Below, in pieces: positions 43,246-51,105 of a stretch of 64,000 nt of DNA. The DNA comes from Pseudoduganella albidiflava (GTDB taxonomy: Bacteria > Pseudomonadota > Gammaproteobacteria > Burkholderiales > Burkholderiaceae_D). The first letter of the stretch is position 1, and each line of letters starts with the position of its first letter. The notes below the pieces were generated by a model. The model saw nothing but the letters and a program-made list of their open reading frames with translations. It was not told the DNA's origin and did no database searches. The stretch lies in assembly GCF_004322755.1 (NCBI RefSeq), contig NZ_CP036401.1:558001-622000 (forward strand), given 5' to 3'. The translations under genes and the position numbers were made by a program.

Positions 43246-44265
43246 ATGCGCAAGCTGCTTGCCCTCACCGCGTGCTGCCTGGCCCTCGGCTCGGCAAGTG
43301 CCAACGATTCCCCGTCCCGGATTGCCGGCGTGCAGCCGTCTTCGCCCGCGCGCGACGATGCCATGGGCATCGGCAATCCCAAGGCCAAGCCGGGCAAGCC
43401 GGGCAGGAAGCTGTCGGCGCGCGAGGAGGAAGAGCAGGCCGAAGCCGAGCTGTCGGCCAGGATCGCCGAGCGGCTGGCGCAGATGAAAGCCAACCAGGCC
43501 GCCCGCGCCGCGGCCGCCGCCCGGGCGAGAAAGGCGCAGGCACATGCCGCGAAAGCCGCCTACGTGCCCGCCCAGCCGCCGCCCGCCAACGGCACCTTCT
43601 GGACGTACGAAGGCGAGTTCGGGCCCGCCAACTGGAGCAAGATCAACGCCGCCTGGAACAAGTGCAATGGCGGCGAACGCCAGTCGCCGATCGATATCCG
43701 CGACGGCATCAAGGTCGACCTGGAACAGATCGCCTTCGACTACCGCCCGTCCGGCTTTTCCGTGACCGACAACGGCCATACCGTGCAGGTGGCGCTGGGC
43801 ACCGGCAATTTCCTGTCCGTGGCCGGACGCACCTACGAGCTGCAGCAGCTGCATTTCCACCGCCCGGCGGAAGAACGCGTCAACGGCAAGACCTACGAGA
43901 TGGGCATCCACCTGGTGCACAAGGATATCGAAGGGCGCATCGCGGTGCTGGCCCTGATGCTGCAGCGGGGCCGCCCACAGGCGGCGATCCAGACCGTGTG
44001 GAACAACCTGCCGCTGGAAAAGAAGGATACCTTCACGCCGTCGATCGTGTTCAACCCGAACGACCTGCTGCCGGAACGGCGCGACTATTACACCTACATG
44101 GGCTCGCTGACCGAGCCGCCCTGCACGGAAGGCGTGCTGTGGCTGGTGATGAAGGAGCCGGTGCAGGCCTCGCCCGAGCAGATGGCACTGTTCTCGCGGC
44201 TGTATCCGCTCAATGCCCGGCCGGTGCAGGCGGCCGCGGGGCGGATGATCAAGGAATCGCAGTAG
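43246..44265 (+). CDS. Alpha-type carbonic anhydrase, exported
   Basis: The 339-residue protein has a signal peptide (about 1-19), then a Lys/Ala/Glu-rich segment (about 40-105), likely a charged helix or linker not found in minimal enzymes. The alpha carbonic anhydrase domain follows (about 118-335). Zinc-binding His are visible in LHFHRPAEE (about 204, 206) and GIHLVH (about 221-224); QSPIDI and GSLTEPPCTEGVLWLV are further family signatures. It interconverts CO2 and bicarbonate in the periplasm. The last 17 bp including the stop are tandemly repeated after the gene. Confidence 0.93.
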   Translation: MRKLLALTACCLALGSASANDSPSRIAGVQPSSPARDDAMGIGNPKAKPGKPGRKLSAREEEEQAEAELSARIAERLAQMKANQAARAAAAARARKAQAHAAKAAYVPAQPPPANGTFWTYEGEFGPANWSKINAAWNKCNGGERQSPIDIRDGIKVDLEQIAFDYRPSGFSVTDNGHTVQVALGTGNFLSVAGRTYELQQLHFHRPAEERVNGKTYEMGIHLVHKDIEGRIAVLALMLQRGRPQAAIQTVWNNLPLEKKDTFTPSIVFNPNDLLPERRDYYTYMGSLTEPPCTEGVLWLVMKEPVQASPEQMALFSRLYPLNARPVQAAAGRMIKESQ

Positions 44266-44301
44266 GCAAGGGATCGCAGTAGGCAAGGAATCGCAGTAGG
44301 C
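44251..44301. repeat. 17-bp tandem repeat over the carbonic anhydrase stop codon
   Basis: Three units with the pattern AAGGAATCGCAGTAGGC occur. The first covers the last codons and TAG stop of the carbonic anhydrase gene (44251-44267) and the next two (44268-44301) are outside it. The third is identical to the first; the second differs by one base. The duplications put additional copies of the gene's own 3' end into the spacer. Confidence 0.88.
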
Positions 44302-44308
44302 CATCTTG

Positions 44309-44357
44309 CTGCCGAGCCCGTGTCAGGGTGTCAGGCACGCTGACACGGGCTCGGCAG
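44309..44357. other. 18-bp perfect inverted repeat
   Basis: CTGCCGAGCCCGTGTCAG (44309-44326) and its exact complement (44340-44357) flank a 13-nt loop GGTGTCAGGCACG, giving an extremely stable hairpin on either strand. No U-tract follows. The loop matches the TGACAGGCAC motifs at 4762 and 4954, so it may belong to that dispersed repeat class. It lies in the gap between two convergent genes. Confidence 0.8.
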
Positions 44358-44407
44358 GCGGCAGATCGATGCGGGTGAAGCGGCTGTTTTCAGTGAGGGT
44401 AGTATTC

Positions 44408-44434
44408 GGGCGCAGCGATGCGCCCGTCTTTTTT
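44408..44434 (+). terminator. Intrinsic terminator after the carbonic anhydrase gene
   Basis: GGGCGCA and TGCGCCC form a 7-bp stem with a GCGA loop (44408-44425), followed by GTC and six T. This is a standard rho-independent terminator on the plus strand, about 145 bp after the carbonic anhydrase stop. A second hairpin GTCCGGC/GCCGGAC (44435-44452) follows immediately. Confidence 0.85.
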
Positions 44435-44460
44435 GTCCGGCGCTTGCCGGACCGGCTTTG

Positions 44461-45255
44461 TTACGGGGCCACCGTGATGGTGTGCACGCCGGTCCAGTCG
44501 GCACCGGCGGCCAGCGGCTGCTGGTCGACCCGCGCGGGTTCGATGCAGACAAAGCGCTGCCATTCGTCGTCCCGCAGGTCGGTCAGCCTGGCAGCCGCCT
44601 CGGCCCCCGGGTTCCACACGACAAATTCGGTGAATCCCTGCTGTGCCAGCTGCACGGTACCGGTGCCCGGCTGCAGGGTCAGCCCGGCCGGAGCCGGATA
44701 GACGTTGTCCAGCGGCGGACCGAAGTTCAGCGGCGACGTGTCCGGCAAGCCGGTGAGCACCGTGCCCGTGAAGGCGTCGACGGCGTAATAGGTGTGCAGC
44801 GCGCAGGCGAAATCGAACGGTTCGCCGCCCGTGTTGCGGACGTGGAAGCGCATCTCGAGCCCGTCGGGCCGCAGCGTGAAGCGCAGCGCCAGCGCGAAGG
44901 CGTGCGGCCAGCCCCGCGCCAGTTCGGCCGGCACGTCCTCCTGCGTCAGCAGGAACTCGGCCCAGGCCGTGGTGGCGTCATTGCCATGATCGCCCAGGCG
45001 CCAGTGCGACAGCCGGGCGATGCCATGGCGCTGGCCCGGGCCGCGGGTGGAGAACTGCGGGAAGATCACCGGCACGCCGCCGCGGATCGCGGCGCTGCCG
45101 TCGCGCGGCGAGGCTTCGCTCATGAACAGGCGCTCGCGGCCATCGGCCGTGCGCCACGACACCAGGTGCGCGCCGTACAGCGCGATGGTCGCTTGCGCGC
45201 CGTCGGGCGCGGTGATGCTCACGGCCGGGAGCTGGCCGAACGTTGTCTCTTGCAT
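44461..45255 (-). CDS. D-hexose-6-phosphate mutarotase (YeaD-like)
   Basis: The 264-residue protein of the aldose-1-epimerase fold fits the hexose-6-phosphate mutarotase branch (YeaD/YMR099C type), which equilibrates alpha and beta glucose-6-phosphate. Family patterns include LYGAHLVSWR, RGGVPVIFPQF (about 60-68), GIARLSHW (His about 81) and LHTYYAVD (His about 146). It lies 9 bp after amiC in the same direction, so the two are probably cotranscribed although functionally unrelated. Confidence 0.88.
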   Translation of the reverse strand: MQETTFGQLPAVSITAPDGAQATIALYGAHLVSWRTADGRERLFMSEASPRDGSAAIRGGVPVIFPQFSTRGPGQRHGIARLSHWRLGDHGNDATTAWAEFLLTQEDVPAELARGWPHAFALALRFTLRPDGLEMRFHVRNTGGEPFDFACALHTYYAVDAFTGTVLTGLPDTSPLNFGPPLDNVYPAPAGLTLQPGTGTVQLAQQGFTEFVVWNPGAEAAARLTDLRDDEWQRFVCIEPARVDQQPLAAGADWTGVHTITVAP

Positions 45256-45264
45256 GCGGGATCC

Positions 45265-46665
45265 TCAGGTCAGCCGGTTCTTGGCGAGCGGCGGGTTCTT
45301 GGCGAAGTACGAGCGGATGCCCTTCACGATGGCGTCCGCGATCTGGTCTTGGTAATTGTTGTCGAGCAGGCGCGCTTCTTCTTCCGGGTTCGAGATGAAG
45401 GCCGTCTCGATCAGGATCGACGGGATGTCCGGCGCCTTCAGCACGGCGAAGCCGGCCTGTTCGACGGCGTTCTTGTGCAGCCGGTTGATGCCGCCGATCT
45501 GCTGCAGCACGGCCTTGCCCACCTTCAGGCTGTCGTTGATCTGCGCCGTGGTCGACAGGTCGAACAGCACGCTGGCCAGCTGCGGATCGCCGCCGCCCGA
45601 CTGGGCGCCGCCGATCAGGTCGGCCTGGTTTTCCTTGTTCGCCAGCCAGCGTGCCGCCGACGAGCTGGCGCCTTTTTCCGACAGCACGAACACGGAGGAG
45701 CCGCGCGCGGTGGGCTTGACGAAGGCATCGGCATGGATCGAGACGAACAGGTCGGCATCGACCTTGCGGGCTTTTTCCACGCGCTTGTTGAGCGGGACGA
45801 AGTAATCGCCATCGCGCGTCAGCATCACGCGCATGTTCGGGTGCTGTTCCAGCTTTTCCTTCAGGCGCTTGGCGATCGCCAGCACGATATCCTTTTCGCG
45901 GCTGCCGCGTCCGCCGATCGCACCGGGGTCCTCGCCACCGTGGCCGGGGTCGAGCGTGATCGTCAGCATGCGCACCAGCTTGTCGGCTTTCTTCGGCGCT
46001 TCCGGCTTGTGCGGTTCCACCTTGGCGATGTCCGGCCGCGGCACCGCCTCGGACGGCACGCCCGGCGCGGGCAGCCGGTTGTCCGGCAGCGGCAGGCCCG
46101 GGGCAGGGTGCTGCTCGGCCACCTGCGGCTGGCCCACGGGCACGCCGTCGCTGGACCATTCGCCCTTTTCGATCATGGCCGCGATCGGGTCCACCTCGTG
46201 CACCGGATACAGGTCGAAGATCAGGCGGTGCTTGTATTCGCCCACCGGCGCCAGCGTGAACACCTGCGGGCGGATATGCTCCTTCAGGTCGAACACCAGG
46301 CGCACCACGCCCGGCCGGTTCTGGCCCACGCGCACCTGCCGGATGTACGGGTCGTTCGACTGGATCTTCGCCACCAGCGACTTCAGCTCGGGGTTCAGGT
46401 CGAGGCCTTCGATATCGACCACCAGGCGTTCCGGATCCTTGACGATGAAATGCGAGGTCTTCAGCTCGGCGTCGTTTTCCAGCGTGACGCGGGTATAGTC
46501 CTCCGCCGGCCAGACGCGCACGGCCAGGATCTGCGCGGCGCGGGCCGGCAGCGGCGCCAGGACCGACAGCAGCAGCGTGCCGCCGGCCTTCAGCAAGGTG
46601 CGGCGGGTGCGGCCGCGCGAAGGAGCGATCAGAGGATCTGGGGGAAGTGGAGGCGTTGCAGGCAT
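45265..46665 (-). CDS. amiC: N-acetylmuramoyl-L-alanine amidase AmiC
   Basis: The 466-residue protein has a twin-arginine signal (GRTRRTLLKAGG at about 18-29), an AMIN targeting domain (about 46-150), a Pro-rich linker, and the Amidase_3 catalytic domain (about 235-455) with zinc ligand His in DPGHGGEDPG (about 240) and Glu in ILIETAFISN (about 420). It cleaves the amide between MurNAc and the stem peptide to split septal peptidoglycan at division. Tat export matches E. coli AmiC. Its start lies within the end of tsaE (37-bp overlap), the common tsaE-amiC pairing. Confidence 0.94.
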   Translation of the reverse strand: MPATPPLPPDPLIAPSRGRTRRTLLKAGGTLLLSVLAPLPARAAQILAVRVWPAEDYTRVTLENDAELKTSHFIVKDPERLVVDIEGLDLNPELKSLVAKIQSNDPYIRQVRVGQNRPGVVRLVFDLKEHIRPQVFTLAPVGEYKHRLIFDLYPVHEVDPIAAMIEKGEWSSDGVPVGQPQVAEQHPAPGLPLPDNRLPAPGVPSEAVPRPDIAKVEPHKPEAPKKADKLVRMLTITLDPGHGGEDPGAIGGRGSREKDIVLAIAKRLKEKLEQHPNMRVMLTRDGDYFVPLNKRVEKARKVDADLFVSIHADAFVKPTARGSSVFVLSEKGASSSAARWLANKENQADLIGGAQSGGGDPQLASVLFDLSTTAQINDSLKVGKAVLQQIGGINRLHKNAVEQAGFAVLKAPDIPSILIETAFISNPEEEARLLDNNYQDQIADAIVKGIRSYFAKNPPLAKNRLT

Positions 46666-47105
46666 GACAAACCTAATGCGGAGAACGCCTGCAATTCTAC
46701 ATCACGTCCGTCGCCGGCCACGCCGAGCGTCACGCTCAGGTCGGGCGGCGGCAGTACGCCTTCGGCTTTTTCAGGCCACTCGACGATGCAGATATTGTGG
46801 CCGTCGAAGTCTTCACGGAAGCCGGCGTCGAGGAATTCCTCCGGGCTGCCCATGCGGTACAGGTCGTAGTGGATCACGTTGACGGGCTGGCCGTCGAGCG
46901 AGACCCGGTACGGTTCGGACAGGGTGTAAGTGGGGCTCTTCACGGTGCCCGCGTGGCCGGCCGCGTGCAGCAGCGCGCGCGTGAGCGCCGTCTTGCCGGC
47001 GCCGAGGTCGCCGTGCAGGTGGATCGACAGGCCGGGCAGCAGGGCGCGCGCCAGCGAAACGCCGAGGGCGTGCGTGTGGCTTTCATCGCGCAGGTGGGCT
47101 TTCAT
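46629..47105 (-). CDS. tsaE: tRNA threonylcarbamoyladenosine biosynthesis ATPase
   Basis: The 158-residue P-loop protein is the ATPase of the TsaB-TsaD-TsaE complex that makes t6A37 on ANN-decoding tRNAs. Walker A is GDLGAGKTALTR (about 32-43), followed by the family signature SPTYTLSEPY (about 62-71) and the HYDLYRMGSPEEF block (about 85-97). The start MKAHLRDESHTHAL at 47105 was chosen; longer upstream frames reach into the queG promoter. It overlaps amiC and is divergent from queG with about 50 bp between the starts. Confidence 0.94.
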   Translation of the reverse strand: MKAHLRDESHTHALGVSLARALLPGLSIHLHGDLGAGKTALTRALLHAAGHAGTVKSPTYTLSEPYRVSLDGQPVNVIHYDLYRMGSPEEFLDAGFREDFDGHNICIVEWPEKAEGVLPPPDLSVTLGVAGDGRDVELQAFSALGLSCLQRLHFPQIL

Positions 47106-47154
47106 GGGTGGGATCGCATAAAATGGTGGATTGCTGCCGCCATTGTACCGCCCG

Positions 47155-48243
47155 ATGTCCCTTTCTCCCGAAGTGTTGTCCACCCTGGCCGCCGCCATCA
47201 AGCGGTGGGGGCGCGAACTTGGGTTCGCCGAAGTGCGCATCGCCGACATCGACCTGGCGGCGGCGGAGGCGGGCTTGCAGGCCTGGCTCGACGCCGGCAT
47301 GCACGGCGAGATGGACTACATGGCGGCGCACGGCATGAAGCGCGCCCGCCCCGCCGAGCTGGTGCCAGGTACCGTGCGGGTGATCACGGCGCGCATGGAT
47401 TACCTGCCGGCGTCGCACGATGCCGGCTGGCGTGCGCGGGAACAGGCCCGGCTCGCCGATCCACAGGCTGCCGTGATTTCCGTGTACGCGCGGGGCAGGG
47501 ATTACCACAAGGTGCTGCGCGCGCGCCTGCAGCAGCTGGCCGACCGCGTCCGCAGCGAGGTAGGCGAATTCGGTTACCGGGTGTTCACGGATTCTGCGCC
47601 GGTGATGGAATTGCCGCTGGCGGAAAAATCCGGCCTGGGCTGGCGCGGCAAGCACACCCTGCTGATCAACCGCGAGGCCGGCTCGATGTTCTTCATGGGC
47701 GAGATCCTCGTCGACCTGCCGCTGCCGGTCGACCCGCCCACGGAAGCACACTGCGGCGCGTGCAGCGCCTGCATCACGGTGTGCCCGACCGGCGCCATCC
47801 TGGGTCCCGGCCGGCTCGATGCGCGCCGCTGCATTTCCTACCTGACGATCGAGCTGAAGGGCAGCATCCCGGAAGACCTGCGGCCGCTGCTGGGCAACCG
47901 CGTGTACGGCTGCGACGATTGCCAGACCGCCTGCCCCTGGAACAAGTTCGCCGGCCGCGCCACGCTGCCGGATTTCGACGAGCGCCATGGCCTGGGCCAT
48001 GCCTCGATGATCACGCTGTTCGGCTGGAGCGAAGAAGAATTCAACCGCAACATGGAAGGCAGCCCGATCCGCCGCATCGGCCATGAGCGGTGGCTGCGCA
48101 ACCTGGCCGTCGGCCTCGGCAACGCCGCGGCGCTGGGCGCCCGCGGCGATGCCGCCATCCTCGCCGCGCTGCGTTCACGCCTGGACCATCCGTCGGCGCT
48201 GGTGCGCGAGCACGTGGCCTGGGCGCTGGCCCGGCACGGCTGA
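47155..48243 (+). CDS. queG: Epoxyqueuosine reductase
   Basis: The 362-residue cobalamin-dependent iron-sulfur enzyme performs the last step of queuosine synthesis on tRNA, reducing epoxyqueuosine. Two 4Fe-4S clusters are indicated by CGACSACITVCPTGAI (about 201-216) and CDDCQTACPWN (about 252-262), and a HEAT-like C-terminus follows. The ATG at 47155 gives MSLSPEVLSTLAAAIKRW, the family-like start; a TTG 24 nt upstream is less likely. The 16 bp around the stop are tandemly repeated downstream. Confidence 0.94.
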   Translation: MSLSPEVLSTLAAAIKRWGRELGFAEVRIADIDLAAAEAGLQAWLDAGMHGEMDYMAAHGMKRARPAELVPGTVRVITARMDYLPASHDAGWRAREQARLADPQAAVISVYARGRDYHKVLRARLQQLADRVRSEVGEFGYRVFTDSAPVMELPLAEKSGLGWRGKHTLLINREAGSMFFMGEILVDLPLPVDPPTEAHCGACSACITVCPTGAILGPGRLDARRCISYLTIELKGSIPEDLRPLLGNRVYGCDDCQTACPWNKFAGRATLPDFDERHGLGHASMITLFGWSEEEFNRNMEGSPIRRIGHERWLRNLAVGLGNAAALGARGDAAILAALRSRLDHPSALVREHVAWALARHG

Positions 48244-48293
48244 CTTGTAGCACGGCTGACTTGTACCACGGCTGACTTGCTGCACGGCTGGCG
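48234..48293. repeat. 16-bp tandem repeat over the queG stop codon
   Basis: Units GCACGGCTGACTTGTA at 48234-48249 and 48250-48265 are identical; CCACGGCTGACTTGCT (48266-48281) and a partial fourth (GCACGGCTGGCG) follow. The first contains the last codons and TGA stop of queG. As with the carbonic anhydrase gene, the 3' end of the gene has been copied into the spacer. The repeats reach the end of the convergent CPBP gene. Confidence 0.87.
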
Positions 48294-49148
48294 TCAGGGC
48301 CGCGGCAGCCACTGCCCCTTGCGGCGGGCGGCAAGCAGCAGCACGATGGCGGCACCGCCCCAGGCCGCGATGGTGATGACCGAGCCCTCGATACCGTAGG
48401 CACCGCCGCTCAGCCATTCGGGGCCGCTGGCGGTGACCTGGATCCAGCCGCGCGCCGCGTGGCCGGAAACGGGGATCGACAGCACGGCATCGAACAGGTA
48501 GTTCCAGGCGAAGTGCATGCCGATCGGTACCCACAGCCGGCGCGTGGCGATGTAGCCGGCCGACAGCGCGGCCGAGGCGGCCACCGTGGCCAGCACGCCG
48601 ACCGTGCTGATGTGCTCGCTCGGCAGGTGGGCGGCGGCGAAGACCAGGCTCGACACCGCCAGCGCGATCGACGTGCCCCAGGCCTTTTCCAGCAGCCGGA
48701 ACAGCACGGCGCGGAACAGGATCTCTTCCATGAAAGCCACGAATACTTGTTCCGGCAGCGGCTTCAGCACGGCGCTCCAGTGCGCCAGGCCGGTGTATGT
48801 GTAGACGCCGCCGGCCAGCAGCGGCACGCTGCACGCCAGCATCAGCAGCGCACCGATGCCGAGGCCGTTGAGCAGCTCGGCCCGGGCGCCCGGCAGCGCC
48901 AGTTCCGTCACCTCGCGTCGTTCGATCTTGCGCACGTAGAACCGGTAGCCGGCCACGATCGCGGCGGCCGCCAGCAGGAAGGGCCAGCCGAGGCGGTACG
49001 GCTTGGGCACGATTTCGGACAGGCCGAGCGCCACGCTCATGGGCACCAGCACCGCCAGGATGCCCAGCAGGGTGCGCACGAACCCGTTGGCGAGCAGGCG
49101 CTTGCCCAGCGAGGGGCGGGAGGGGGCCGAAAACGATGCGGTACTCAT
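48294..49148 (-). CDS. CPBP-family intramembrane metalloprotease
   Basis: The 284-residue membrane protein has about eight hydrophobic helices and the CPBP (Abi, CAAX-protease) motifs EEILFR (about 138-143) and the distal His of AAAHLPSEH and GMHFAWNYLFD, which form a buried metalloprotease site. Family roles range from prenyl-protein processing to bacteriocin immunity; none can be fixed here. The start at 49148 is preceded by CCAGGAGAAATC and overlaps the MarR-gene stop by 4 bp, so the regulator and protease are one coupled unit. Confidence 0.87.
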   Translation of the reverse strand: MSTASFSAPSRPSLGKRLLANGFVRTLLGILAVLVPMSVALGLSEIVPKPYRLGWPFLLAAAAIVAGYRFYVRKIERREVTELALPGARAELLNGLGIGALLMLACSVPLLAGGVYTYTGLAHWSAVLKPLPEQVFVAFMEEILFRAVLFRLLEKAWGTSIALAVSSLVFAAAHLPSEHISTVGVLATVAASAALSAGYIATRRLWVPIGMHFAWNYLFDAVLSIPVSGHAARGWIQVTASGPEWLSGGAYGIEGSVITIAAWGGAAIVLLLAARRKGQWLPRP

Positions 49149-49645
49149 GATTTCTCCTGGTGGTCGTGCAAGGGAGGGACCGGCGAAAGCCGGACACGCG
49201 CGGCACGGATCCGCGCGCCGAAGGATTGCTGTCGCAGCGCGTCGATCGCCTGCGCCAGCGTGGTGGACAAGGGGTACGGCAAGTCCGCATCGAGGCTGGC
49301 CGCGGCGGCGCTGGTGGCGGCCCAGCACTGCTGCAGGCGCGGCAGCAGGGCCTGCCCCCGCGCCGACAGCCGGACCAGCTTCTGGCGCGCATCGGCCGGC
49401 GAAGGCATGGTCGTCACGAGGTCTTCCTTCTGCATCAGCGCGACCGTCTGCGTGGCGGCCGGCTGCGTGATGCCGGCCGCTTCGGCGATCTGGCCCACGC
49501 TGCGGGGCGTGCCTTCGGCCAGTGCGCGCATCACCGGCGTATAGCGCGGACGGTAGTCGATCCCCGCTTCCTCGTAGGAAGCGGCCACGGCGCCATCGAG
49601 CAATTCGATCAGGTGGCGCAACTGGGTGCCGAGTCCTTGTTTCAT
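49145..49645 (-). CDS. MarR-family transcriptional regulator
   Basis: The 166-residue winged-helix regulator has the recognition region VGQIAEAAGITQPAATQTVALMQKEDLVTTM (about 48-79) and a helical dimerisation part. The predicted promoter puts the transcription start at or within a nucleotide or two of the ATG at 49645, with no ribosome site, so the message may be leaderless. An 18-bp perfect palindrome fills the promoter spacer, the expected site for autorepression. It is coupled by ATGA to the CPBP protease gene, its likely target. Confidence 0.9.
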   Translation of the reverse strand: MKQGLGTQLRHLIELLDGAVAASYEEAGIDYRPRYTPVMRALAEGTPRSVGQIAEAAGITQPAATQTVALMQKEDLVTTMPSPADARQKLVRLSARGQALLPRLQQCWAATSAAAASLDADLPYPLSTTLAQAIDALRQQSFGARIRAARVRLSPVPPLHDHQEKS

Positions 49646-49652
49646 GCGGCCA

Positions 49653-49680
49653 TATTTACATAAGCGCTTATGTATTTCAA
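49653..49680 (-). promoter_or_regulatory. Promoter with 18-bp operator of the MarR-CPBP unit
   Basis: On the minus strand TTGAAA (49675-49680) and TAAATA (49653-49658) are 16 bp apart. The spacer is occupied by the perfect palindrome TACATAAGCGCTTATGTA (49657-49674), the kind of site bound by MarR dimers. The ATG at 49645 falls at the expected start of transcription. A repressor on this site would block RNA polymerase completely. Confidence 0.82.
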
Positions 49681-49760
49681 TAAATTTTTTTGGGGCTACG
49701 GCCGGACCGGGCAGGGCGATCATCGTCACCCCCATTGCCACCATTACCGCCGCCTCACCC

Positions 49761-50498
49761 TCACGGTTCCTCGCCGAGCAGCGTGTCGAGCATGCGGCGC
49801 GGGTTGCGCAGGAAGTCCAGCGTGACCTGGTAATGCTCGGTGTCTTCGTAGTCGGTGCGGCGCAAGCCGTCCGGCAGGCAGGCGTAGATGCGCGCATCCG
49901 GATAGGCCATCAGGATCGGCGAGTGGGTGGCGATGATGAATTGCGAACCGCCTTTCACCAGCTGGTGGATGCGCGCCAGCGCGGCCAGCTGGCGCTGGGG
50001 CGACAGGGCCGCTTCCGGTTCGTCCAGCAGGTACAGGCCCTGGCCACCGAAGCGGTGCGTCAGCAGTGCCATGAACGATTCGCCGTGCGACTGTTCGTGC
50101 AGCGGCCGGCCGCCGTAGGAGTCCAGCGGGATGCCCAGCCGTTCCACCTCCGTGGCCACGTTGAAGAAACTCTCGGCGCGCAGGAAGTAGCCGTCACGGG
50201 GCCGCCGGTAGCCGCGCGCGATGCGCACATGCTCGTGCAGTTGCGAATGCGAGGCGCGCGTGCCGAAGTTGAAGTTGCGGCTGCCGCCTTCGGCGTTGTA
50301 GCCCAGCGCCACCGCCAGCGCTTCGAGCAGGGTCGACTTGCCGCTGCCGTTCTCGCCCACGATGAACGTCACGGCGGGATGGAAGGTCAGCTTGTCGAGG
50401 TGCCGCACCGCGGGCAGCGAGAACGGATAGCGCTCGAAGTCCGGCACCGTGTCGCGCAGCAGCGCCATGCTGATCGCGAACGCGGGCGACATCGCCAT
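49761..50498 (-). CDS. AAA-family ATPase (ABC/RecF-like)
   Basis: The 245-residue ATPase has Walker A GENGSGKST at about 48-56, an ABC-type signature HEQSHGESF (about 133-141) and Walker B LYLLDEPEAALS (about 154-165) with ATHSPILMAYP after it. The fold is that of the small AAA_23/AAA_15 proteins related to SMC/RecF and OLD ATPases. Many are stand-alone, some act in defence or DNA repair. Nothing beside it encodes a nuclease partner. It ends 2 bp after the response regulator, in the same direction but with separate function. Confidence 0.85.
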   Translation of the reverse strand: MAMSPAFAISMALLRDTVPDFERYPFSLPAVRHLDKLTFHPAVTFIVGENGSGKSTLLEALAVALGYNAEGGSRNFNFGTRASHSQLHEHVRIARGYRRPRDGYFLRAESFFNVATEVERLGIPLDSYGGRPLHEQSHGESFMALLTHRFGGQGLYLLDEPEAALSPQRQLAALARIHQLVKGGSQFIIATHSPILMAYPDARIYACLPDGLRRTDYEDTEHYQVTLDFLRNPRRMLDTLLGEEP

Positions 50499-50500
50499 GG

Positions 50501-51088
50501 CTACTTCAGCAAGCCGGCCAGCTCGACGGCCGTCTTGACCTGCATCTTGTCGAAGATATGGGCGCGGTGCACCTCGACGGTGCGCATGCTGATGCCCAGT
50601 TCGTCGGCGACCACCTTGTTCATCTTGCCGGCCAGGATCAGGTCCAGCACTTCGCGCTCGCGCGAGGACAGCGTGGCCAGCCTGGCGTGCACCGCCGCAT
50701 GCGCGCTGGCCTGCTGCGAGCGTGCCAGGCCTTCCTGCACGCGGTCCATCAGGTCGTTGTCGTTGAACGGCTTTTCAAAGAAGTCGAACGCGCCGCGCTT
50801 CAGGGTATCGACCGCCATCGGCACGTCGCCATGGCCGGTCAGGAAGATCACCGGCAGGCGCTGCGCCAGGCCGCGCGCATGCAGCTGGTCGAACACGGCC
50901 ACGCCGTTCATGTCCGGCATCCGCACGTCGAGCAGCACGCAATCGCCGGCCGGATCGAACTGGCCCGCTTCCACATAGGCCAGGAACTTGGCGCCGCAAT
51001 CGTATGTGGTGGCGGGAATGGCGCGCGACGAGGCCAGCCACGACAATGAGTCGCGCACCACTTCTTCATCATCGACGATATGCAGCAT
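50501..51088 (-). CDS. dctR: FixJ/NarL-type response regulator, DctR-like
   Basis: The 195-residue regulator has a receiver domain (about 1-115) with phospho-accepting Asp54 (LLDVRMPD) and acidic pair Asp6-Asp7, and a LuxR-type HTH (about 130-190, LSSREREVLDLILAGKMNKVVADELGIS). The start at 51088 follows GGAGACATTC. It sits 17 bp after the sensor kinase gene and beside dctPQM, the arrangement of Rhodobacter capsulatus dctSR rather than NtrC-type dctBD. It should activate the TRAP transporter in response to dicarboxylates. Confidence 0.87.
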   Translation of the reverse strand: MLHIVDDEEVVRDSLSWLASSRAIPATTYDCGAKFLAYVEAGQFDPAGDCVLLDVRMPDMNGVAVFDQLHARGLAQRLPVIFLTGHGDVPMAVDTLKRGAFDFFEKPFNDNDLMDRVQEGLARSQQASAHAAVHARLATLSSREREVLDLILAGKMNKVVADELGISMRTVEVHRAHIFDKMQVKTAVELAGLLK

Positions 51089-51105
51089 ATGAATGTCTCC
51101 AGAAA

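Noticed and set aside
49761..50498. AAA ATPase as part of an anti-phage defence module
   Set aside because: There is no nuclease, reverse transcriptase or toxin partner beside it; the neighbours are a MarR-CPBP unit and dctR.
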